From Rhabdophis nuchalis (taxonomy: Eukaryota > Chordata > Lepidosauria > Squamata > Natricidae), in contig CM077643.1 in the NCBI GenBank assembly GCA_039707465.1, forward strand, positions 381,037,919-381,101,918: a stretch of DNA of 64,000 nt. The letters are read 5' to 3'. The first letter of the stretch is position 1; every line of letters starts with the position of its first letter. Under the pieces are notes generated by a model. That model saw nothing but the letters and a program-made list of their open reading frames with translations, made no database searches and was not told the DNA's origin. Below are positions 57,137 to 64,000 of this stretch, piece after piece. A program made the translations under genes and the position numbers.

Positions 57137-57594
57137 ACCTATACCATTTCAGACAAATGGTTGTCCAATCTCTTCTTAAAAACTTCCAGTGTTGGAGGAC
57201 TTACAATTCCTGGAGGCAAATTGTTCCACTGATTAATTGTTCTATCAGGAAATTTCTCCTAAGTTCTAAGTTGTCTTTCTCCTTGATTAGTTTTCATCCA
57301 TTGCTTCTTGCCAATAAAACTCCAAATATTTGGCCAGGTAGTACCAGGAGTCATCGCTGACTTGAAGGCACAAAAAGAACCTCTGCTCCCCACAACTTAT
57401 GGGATCTTCTTACTACAGCGCCTCTATATTCCCCTCAAAATTTTAAAACAGAGGGTCAATTCACAACCCCTCAAACTGTTGGGGGGCTGGACTGGCTGGG
57501 TGGGCATGGCTAGGTGGAGATGTCACTGGGTGGGCATGGCTAGGTGGGCATGTGATTGTGGGTGTGGCCAATTTAGCAGTCTAAACAATACAGT
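57137..57594. other. Intergenic stretch without a clear gene
   Basis: A GGGTGGGCATGGCTAGGTGG short tandem motif near 57500-57560 resembles the interior of the GTGGTGGGTTTC hAT family. Otherwise nothing is recognised. Confidence 0.4.
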
Positions 57595-58441
57595 TTAGTT
57601 TAGTTTATTCGATTTATATACCGCCCTATTTCACCTAAAAGGGACTCAAGGCGGTGCACAGAAAGATAAAAACCCAACAATACAATACAAAATATAAAAG
57701 ACAATTAAATTATTAAATCTGTGCTAAAATTTGAATAAATGAATTTAAAACCAATAAATATCAAAGTTTAAAATTATTCCCTACACCCAATACACCCAAA
57801 TTAAACTTTACTTTACTTTATTTTCAATTTATATACCGCCCTTTTCACCAAAAGGGACTCAGGGCGGTGCACAGAAAGATAAAAAACCCCACACAATATA
57901 CAAAATTTAAAAAACAATTAAATCAATAAGACTGTGCTAAAATTGAATAAATAGTTAAAAACATAAATAACGAATTAAAAGTCCCTAATCTATGTCAGGC
58001 TGGCAAGACGAAAGAAATGAGCTTTTACCATCCGACGGAAGAGGCGTAGGTCCGTGATGGTATGGATATCGGGGGGGAGGTCGTTCCAGAGTGTCGGACC
58101 CGCCACAGAGAAGGCTCTTCCCCTGGGGGTCGCCAGTCGGCATTGACTGGCTGACGGCACCCTGAGAAGGCCAACTCTGTGAGAGCGGACAGGTCGAAGG
58201 GAGGAATGTGGTAGGAGGCGGTCTCTCAAGTAACCAGGACCCGAGCCATGGAGCGCTTTGAAGATGGTAACTACAACCTTGAAGCGCACCCGGAAGACCA
58301 CAGGCAGCCAGTGCAGCTCGCGCAGGAGAGGTGTTACGTGGGAGTAATGAGAGACTCCCAGAATTCCCCGCGTGGCTGCATTCTGCACTAGCTGGAGCCT
58401 CCGGGTGCACCTCAGAGGGAGCCCCATGTAGAGGGCATTGC
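57595..58441 (-). mobile_element. L2-type LINE 3' end, with its 3' UTR present twice
   Basis: On the minus strand a coding remnant (MGLPLRCTRRLQLVQNAATR ... KAHFFRLASLT, 58427-57990) runs into a 3' UTR module ending near 57806. A second 3' UTR module follows at 57595-57790. Both have CGCCCT..TTCACC.AAAAGGGACTC. So two L2 ends lie side by side. Confidence 0.85.
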
Positions 58442-58577
58442 AGTCAATTTCTTTTGCTCCTGGGGTTGAAAGGAGGTTAGTGAAGGGATGTGGCTGCCTT
58501 AGGGTGTGTATGAGTCTCTCTCTCTCTCTCTCTCTCTCCCTCCCTCCCTCCCTCCCTCCCTCCCTCCCTGTCTGGAG

Positions 58578-58772
58578 CAGTGGTTCTCAACCTTCCCAAT
58601 GCCGCGACCCTTTAATACAGTTCCTCATGTTGTGGTGACCCCCAACCATAAAATTGGTGTCTCGGTTCCTAAGACCATCGAAAATATGTGTTTTCCAATG
58701 TTCTTAGGCAACCCCTGTGAAAGGGTCATTCGACCCCCAAAGGGGTCCCGAATCAAAGGTTGAGAACCACTA
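58578..58772 (-). mobile_element. SPIN-type hAT element (non-autonomous), 195 bp
   Basis: The ends are CAGTGGTTCTCAACC and GGTTGAGAACCACTA. The inside holds TAAGACCATCGAAAA, GTTGTGGTGACCCCCAACCA and TTCGACCCCCAAAGGGGTC. These match the SPIN_NA consensus as I recall it (Space Invaders, hAT superfamily). The flanks are GTCTGGAG (58570-58577) and CTCTGGAG (58773-58780), one mismatch. Confidence 0.82.
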
Positions 58773-58780
58773 CTCTGGAG

Positions 58781-59054
58781 GCTGCGGAGGTCAAAAACGG
58801 GCCCATTTCTGGCCTCCCGAGGCCTCTGCATGTCCCGTTTTTGGCCTCCCTGGCCTCCAATACTTCTCTGCTGCCCAAGACCAGGCCCGTTTCCTGGCCT
58901 CCAGATGAACCATTTTTGGCCTTTCCGACCTCCAGAAGGCAGATGGGGGCCGGTGTGTAGGTGGGGTAATGTGGGTGGGGCAGCATTGTGGTCCAGCGTG
59001 GGCCAGATTAATGGCTTTGTATCCGGTCCGCGGGCTGTAGTTTGAGAACCCCTG
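58781..59054 (-). mobile_element. hAT-type relic, one end kept
   Basis: Ends GGCTGTAGTTTGAGAACCCCTG, the typical right end of a CAGGGGTTCTCAAACT-type hAT element. The left end was not found; the interior is GGCCTCC-rich. Confidence 0.5.
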
Positions 59055-59571
59055 CCCTAAACCAAACGCTCCTCAGTCTCAGCATGTTTAAGATGTTAAG
59101 ATGTGTGGACTTCAGCTCCAGTCTTAAACTTGCTGAGGTTGGGAAACGCTTCTCTCAGTCAACAGGATTCTATTACTGTCCTAATCACAGATACCAACCC
59201 CTTGTACCATAACAACAGCATATATACTGCCTCCCTTCACACCAAAGAAAAGACAAGTCTGGTTTCAGTTATCTGTCTCTTTTTCCTTCAAGGTCACCTC
59301 ACACGGCCAGCTTGCTTCGACTCATCCTAATGCCACATACAAAACCACAGTACATGTTATTAAACCTCCACACATCAAAGAAGACTGGCTTAGCTATGTT
59401 TTCTTTCTTTTTAAAAGTAGCTGCCCATTCCAAATGTTGATTATGCAAAAAGATTCCAACGAGTACTGCAAAGAAATGCACCAAATATCCCAATAAAATC
59501 TAAACTAAAGTCACAAATTTATTTATTTAGTTATGGTCCTAGAGAATATAATTGAAAAGCAACACTATTTA

Positions 59572-59964
59572 CAGGTAGTGCTCGACTTACGACCACACTT
59601 AGCCAACATTTCTGTTATTGAGACATCTGTTAAGTGAATCTTGCCCCATTTTACAACCTTTCTTGCCTCAGTTGTTAAGTGAATCATTGCAGTTGATAAG
59701 TTAGTAGCCCAGTTGTTAAGCAAATACGGCTTCCACATTGAGTTTGCTTATCAAAAGGTCGCAAAAGGTATCACATGATCTTGAGACACAGCAACAGTCA
59801 TAAAAATGAACCACTTGCCAAACATCTGAATTTTGATCACATGATCATGGGGGTGTTAGAAAGTCGTAAGGGTGAAAAATGGTCATAAGACGCTTTTTTC
59901 AGTGCTGTTGTAACTTTGAATGGTCACTAAATGAACTGTAGTCGAGGTAGTTGAGGACTACCGG
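59572..59964 (+). mobile_element. TA-flanked DNA element (CTCGACTTACGACC family)
   Basis: The left end is CAGGTAGTGCTCGACTTACG and the right end GTTGAGGACTACCGG, with TA on both sides (59570-59571 and 59965-59966). The inside has repeated GTTAAGTGAATC. A second copy begins at 63760 and runs off the window. It is non-coding. TA flanks suggest Tc1/mariner, not proven. Confidence 0.65.
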
Positions 59965-60223
59965 TATTAAGATATAAGCTGACAGCAGCACCAATTGGTC
60001 TGGAACAATATTGGAAAAGAGAATTCTTGCCATCAATACCAGATTGGGAGACTAAAATTATGTGGCAGTGAAAAAATGTATTGGTTGGAGATGCTATCTT
60101 TCACCATTGGGGCTAGTCAGCCCTACCATAAAACACAGTGAAGTAGTGAAGCAGATGCAAATTCCAGAAGGAAAAAAGAATTGTGCTGGAGAAAAAAAAA
60201 CTATCTTTCTTATTCATTTATAT

Positions 60224-60344
60224 CAGGGGTTCCCAAACTTGGCAACTTGAAGACTTGTGGACTTCAACTCCCAGAATTCTCCAGCCAGCATAGCTGGGAG
60301 TTGAAGTCCACAAGTCTTCAAGTTGCCAAGTTTGGGAACCCCTG
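60224..60344. mobile_element. Palindromic hAT MITE, 121 bp
   Basis: CAGGGGTTCCCAAACTTGGC and its complement form the ends. Perfect octamer ATTTATAT at 60216-60223 and 60345-60352. Confidence 0.92.
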
Positions 60345-60346
60345 AT

Positions 60347-60535
60347 TTATATCTTTCCCTTATTTTTTTTACAAATAACTCATAACTCAAGGCAGCAAAC
60401 ATTCAACACACATTCCTCCTATTTTCCCCACAACAGCCCTGTGAGGTGAGTTGCGCTGAGAGACCATGATGGCCCAATGTCACCCAGCTAGCTTTCATGG
60501 CTAAAGTAGAATTTGAACTCAGTTTCCTGCTTTCT
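60347..60535 (-). mobile_element. tRNA-SINE fragment, third family
   Basis: Contains CAAGGCAGCAAACATTC, CCCCACAACAGCCCTGTGAG and GTCACCCAGCTAGCTTTCAT, the inverse of the 3' half of the SINE at 56362-56960. Confidence 0.65.
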
Positions 60536-60616
60536 AACTACAATAGATGAAACTGGACCTCCAGGTCTGCTGTCTTCAGTTGCAGTGGGAAAACTGCAGC
60601 AGCACTATTAACCCAA

Positions 60617-61225
60617 AAATGCTTTTCAAAAGACAACTGGATATTCTTGGGAGTTTTTCCCCCCTGAAAATATTTCATTCTCATTCAAGAAGCTTCTTCA
60701 GGAAGAGAAGAGAGAAAGAGAGAGGAAAGATAGGGGGAAAAGGGAGAAGAGAGGAAAAATGAGAGGAGGAAACAAGAAGGCAGAGAAGGGAGCTTGAGAA
60801 AGTAGGAGTGAGGCTGTTGCAAAATAGGATGGAGACACGGGGTGGCAAGAAAGCGATCCAAACTGTATCTGGGTCCATTTCGATGGAGAAGGAGCAGTTA
60901 TATAAATCAAAATAATAATAATATAGTATATATGTAAGAATGTATATAGAGATGAATGATGAATAGATAAATGTTAAATAGTATTTATAAGAATGTATAT
61001 CAATGAATGTTTTTGAAATGGGAAAAATAATAATAATAAAAAAGAGCTCTCAGAAAAATTATTGTAAAAATAAAAAAGAAGCTTCTTCAGAACAGTTCTG
61101 AAGAAACTTCTTAGAGAAGAAGTGAAACATTTTCAAGGGAAAGCAAAACCAAGAAAGTGCAGTTGCCTTTTGAAAAGCACCTTTGGGACAACCATGACCT
61201 GGATGATTGAGAATCTCCATAGCAG
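60617..61225 (+). mobile_element. Foldback element with GAAGCTTCTTCAG arms
   Basis: The left arm (60617-60702) and right arm (61075-61225) are inversely related: CTTTTCAAAAGACAACTGGA against AGTTGCCTTTTGAAAAGCAC, and AAGAAGCTTCTTCAG near both. Between them is a purine-rich tract and AT-rich DNA. The same arms occur inside the duplicated unit at about 690-890, 14140-14330, 18730-18920 and 41790-41980. Confidence 0.55.
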
Positions 61226-61229
61226 CACC

Positions 61230-62470
61230 ATTAATTACCTCAGGAAGTCAAATCAAGATGATTTTCCTAAGAGGGAGCCTTTTTAGCCTCCCACCCCTGT
61301 GCAGAGTATAATTTCACTAGTTGTTTAGCAATAGGATCGTTAGGAACTTTTTACAAGATCCTGCAATCTGGTTTGCATCATCAAAAGCCTTGGCTTTTTA
61401 TTGTCATTTAAGTGTCATAAATAATCAATTTCTATCCTCATGGTGCTCATTGTTTTCCTCCTCTTCCTCCTTTCCTATCTACTCTGGAGAAAAAGATCAG
61501 ACTTTTCCATATAATGTAATTATGCATAATAGTAATAGGCAACATTGCTTCTATGTTGTGGATATCTTCATATTTCCCTTTTCTCAAAAGTGAAAGCTGC
61601 TTCCCCAACTGAGATCTAGTTCTGAAGACTTTGATTATAATGATGGTCTATCATATTCAAAGCATACCTCCATTATATTCTAACCCCAGAAGAAAGAAAA
61701 TAGTTTTGTAATGGTGAAGGTTGAGATGCAGCTGCCTCCACCTATTTATTATGCAACTGGCTTGCAAAATATGCCTTGGGGATAGTAATTTTCATGGATC
61801 ACTTTTTCTAGCTGACAGCTTGAATGAGGGCCAACACCTAATCTTTAAGAAACAGGTCACAACAAAAAGGTGCTTGCGTGGCATATTGAAGTACAAACAA
61901 TTTAGTTTACATGTTGTAGATCCCATCTGTGTAGTTAGTCTGATTCTACTATATGTGCTGTGCAAATTAGTACTCCATGGTCAAATGAACCATACTTACA
62001 GTAAGCATGTTGTGCAAATAAGACTGTGTGAATACTGGCTGCAACTTTTCAGATGTAGATAAACTCTAGATACCATTACTCCCAGACTAAAGTTAGGAGA
62101 AAATAATAAGAAATTAGACAATTGTGCTGGGTCACTTTTCAGAGATATTTCCTTACCTAAACTGATAATCAGAATGACGACAGGAAAGTAAAAATACAAT
62201 GGGAGCAAGAGCGACTTTTAACTTCCTTTGGGTTTCCTCATTGCCTTTTGCTCCTCAATGGGGGCAAGGAAGTGTTGGAAATCCCAATCAAGTAACTGCA
62301 GGGATACTGCAATACCTACAAGTTTGTGGATAAAAAATGATCTGAAGATCTTTGAAATTTCAATCCACGGGTTTTGCCTAGTTGAAGGTTACAAACGGAC
62401 AGGAAAATTTTAGCTGTATATAGATAACTCAATCTGATCCTCATTTGATCTCTGACTATAGGTATTCCAA
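61230..62470. other. Unique intergenic stretch
   Basis: Short frames only (the longest, about 110 codons near 61721-62062, has no recognisable domain). Confidence 0.45.
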
Positions 62471-62480
62471 CACCGTAAGA

Positions 62481-62633
62481 CAGAGGTGTCCAAACTTGGG
62501 AACTTTAAGACTTTAAACTTTAAGACTTGTGGACTTCAACTCCCAAAATTCTCCAGCCAGCCAATTCTCCATGCTGGCTGGGGAATTCTGGGAGTTGAAG
62601 TCCACAAGTCTTAAAGTTGCCAAGTTTGGGGTA
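62481..62633. mobile_element. Palindromic hAT MITE, rearranged
   Basis: CAGAGGTGTCCAAACTTGGG starts it. The arms then repeat AACTTTAAGACTT, and the right arm ends at CAAGTTTGGGG without the outer tip. No matching octamer was found. Confidence 0.7.
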
Positions 62634-62699
62634 TGCAAACGCACCAGCCACATCTGAAAAGAGCCACGGGTAAGGATCTGTGGAAGCAACACATCCACC

Positions 62700-63060
62700 G
62701 CGCAGCATTTAAAGCGCTCCCTCAGTGGGCGGAGTTGGCGCACGTGCAAAAACCAGGCAGATTATGCTGTAACAGCCAATCCCATCCGTCTACCACTGCC
62801 TGTCTCGCGACTGCATTCCTCCTTGGAGACGAGGCATAGCGGGGAGGGGGGAGGGAAGAGGAGGGGGGAGGGATACGGGAGCGGGAAAGCGAGCAGGGGG
62901 GAAAAGAGAGAGAAGGGGGCGTGTCCATAAAGTTCGCCTCTTTGGACCCGAAGCCCAATGAGCGGCGTGGCCCAATGAATGGCAGCCTTTGAAAGCCAAC
63001 CGGAGGAGCGGCATTGGCAAGTCCTGTCAGAGCGCAAAGCGGGCCTTCTTACACGCCGAG
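62700..63060 (+). promoter_or_regulatory. GC-rich promoter with CCAAT boxes and CHR-like element
   Basis: CCAAT boxes at 62776-62780, 62955-62959 and 62972-62976, plus an inverse ATTGG at 63013-63017. A TTTGAA at 62988-62993 fits the CHR element bound by MuvB complexes. There is no TATA box and CpG rises sharply. NF-Y boxes closely followed by a CHR are typical of G2/M cell-cycle genes, so this gene may be cell-cycle regulated; that is an inference. Confidence 0.55.
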
Positions 63061-63249
63061 ATGGAGCGCTCGAGTAGTTCCATCAAGCGCGGCTCCAACC
63101 CGCTCGCCCAGAGTTTGCGGGGCCGCCGTCGCCTCTCGGCGCCGGTCACGGCAACTGCCTTAAGCGGCGGAGGTGGCGCGGCCGCGCGGGCTGCTGCCGG
63201 AGGGGCCCCGGTGGATGTTGCCGAGCGCGACGCCTTCGAGAGAGGGCAG
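63061..63249 (+). CDS. First coding exon of an unrecognised gene (continues beyond window)
   Basis: The ATG at 63061 has a good Kozak context (GAG before, G after) and opens 63 codons ending exactly at CAG|GTACCC (63249/63250), phase 0. The peptide begins MERSSSSIKRGSNPLAQSLR, is basic and serine-rich, then has a GGGGAAARAAAGGAP low-complexity stretch, and ends VDVAERDAFERGQ. No domain or signal peptide is seen; the basic start would suit a nuclear protein. The frame stays open upstream to 62989 without an ATG, and reads on past the donor to 63468. The exon call rests on CpG context, Kozak match and donor. I do not recognise the protein. The next exon is not in the window. Confidence 0.6.
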
Positions 63250-63479
63250 GTACCCGGCTGCGGCATAACAGTTGCCGGGGGAAGCGGCGTGGAAGTGGAG
63301 GGAAAGTTGCCGGGGGAAGCGGAGTGGGTGTGTGCGTGGGTGTGTGTAGGTGGCACAAGGAGGTCCGAAAGGATCAGGCTGCAGTTGGAACTTTTTACCA
63401 ACTTTTCAGCGACTTTTGCACACTTTCGTAACAAACTCACAAGGATTTTTAAGTGGAAGGGGACTTAATTTGTCATAAA

Positions 63480-63755
63480 CCGAAATAAAGAAAAAAAAAT
63501 TGAGCTTGGATGAAAATGTTTCGGTATTAACAGCTTCTCTCTTTCAATCCTTCCCTGCCTCTGAGAAGAGGCGTTTTGCCAGGGTCAAATACCTTATCTC
63601 CTCCTAACTAAAGTGGGCACATGGCTAGAAATATGGTGGGGAGGGAACTTTTCCATCGTTGCGTTTGGTTTTTTAAAAATCGCATGATTTTTTCCCCCCA
63701 TTTAAAAAGCAAATAGCCCTACATCCCCCTGTTAAAAGGCTGGGTGGAGAAAGCT
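63480..63755. other. Intronic DNA of the edge gene
   Basis: If the exon call is right this is the start of intron 1. No repeat or exon is seen before the TA-flanked element. Confidence 0.4.
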
Positions 63756-63759
63756 TGTA

Positions 63760-64000
63760 CAGGTAGTCTGGCTTACAACCACAACTGAATCCCAGATTTT
63801 TGTTGCTAAGTGAAACATTTGTTAAGTGAATTTTACCACCTCTTCCCACAGTTGTTAAGTGAATCTTTGCAGTTGTTAAATTAGTAACATGGCTGTTAAG
63901 TGAATCTGTCAGTTGCCAAGCATCTGAATGTTGATCATGGGGATGCTACAATAGTCATAAGTTTGAAAAATGGTCATAAGTCACTTTTTTCAGTGCCGTT
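63760..64000 (+). mobile_element. TA-flanked DNA element, cut by window end
   Basis: Left end CAGGTAGTCTGGCTTACAAC after TA (63758-63759), then GTTAAGTGAATTTTACCACC and TTTTTTCAGTGCCGTT. It is the same family as 59572-59964. Confidence 0.7.

Noticed and set aside
61721..62062. A 113-codon plus-strand frame in unique DNA
   Set aside because: No domain, no splice signals in keeping with an exon, and codon use like the AT-rich surroundings.
63250..63468. Continuation of the edge-gene frame past 63249
   Set aside because: CAG|GTACCC is a good donor and the sequence after it becomes low-complexity and G-rich; reading through is possible but less likely.

Overview
This window is vertebrate nuclear DNA, most likely from a squamate reptile and probably a snake. 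The evidence is spliced genes with GT-AG introns, few long coding frames, and a dense repeat load typical of squamates: L2/CR1-clade LINEs with GCCGCCCTGGGTCC-type 3' ends, tRNA-derived SINEs, many hAT elements with 8-bp target duplications, a SPIN element, a Helitron, a Ty3/gypsy element, and (ATT)n, (CTTT)n and (CCTT)n tracts. Species and chromosome cannot be fixed from sequence alone.

Genes. Two three-exon CC chemokine genes lie on the minus strand. Gene A has exons at 5057-4991, 4872-4773 and 4131-4050; gene B at 28208-28127, 27090-26988 and 26331-26250. Both keep the adjacent CC pair, the two downstream cysteines, a CADP..QWVQD C-terminus and the family's intron phases (1 then 2). They sit in two copies of a large direct duplication: copy 1 is about 1-10900 and copy 2 about 18025-30830. 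Promoters, introns and flanks are nearly identical between copies, but exons 2 and 3 differ strongly and mostly at amino-acid-changing sites. This looks like duplication followed by rapid change of the mature chemokine. A third gene begins at the right edge: a GC-rich promoter with CCAAT boxes and a CHR-like TTTGAA, then a first coding exon at 63061-63249 on the plus strand. I do not recognise its product.

Layout. 1-5560: copy 1 with chemokine A. 5576-10600: a Ty3/gypsy element with identical-length LTRs, absent from the same place in copy 2. 10631-12092: hAT elements inserted next to each other at one target, with an L2 fragment. 12.1-13.7 kb: no gene seen. 13.74-14.47 kb: an inverted piece of the duplicated unit. 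14.48-18.01 kb: a 3.5-kb L2-type LINE. 18.03-30.8 kb: copy 2 with chemokine B, plus a 3.1-kb hAT-type element (20060-23157) and a 1.8-kb segment that copy 1 lacks. 31-62 kb: intergenic DNA made of LINE relics, SINEs, hAT, TA-flanked and Helitron elements, one solo LTR, further pieces of the duplicated unit (34.2 and 41.2-42.3 kb) and unique AT-rich stretches. 62.7-64 kb: the CpG-rich promoter and first exon.

How it fits together. The chemokines are the functional core: small secreted signalling proteins with TATA promoters, kB-like and STAT-like sites and a 3' AU-rich nonamer. The repeats record a history of duplication, inversion, insertion and deletion, and several insertions can be checked against an empty paralogous site inside the window.
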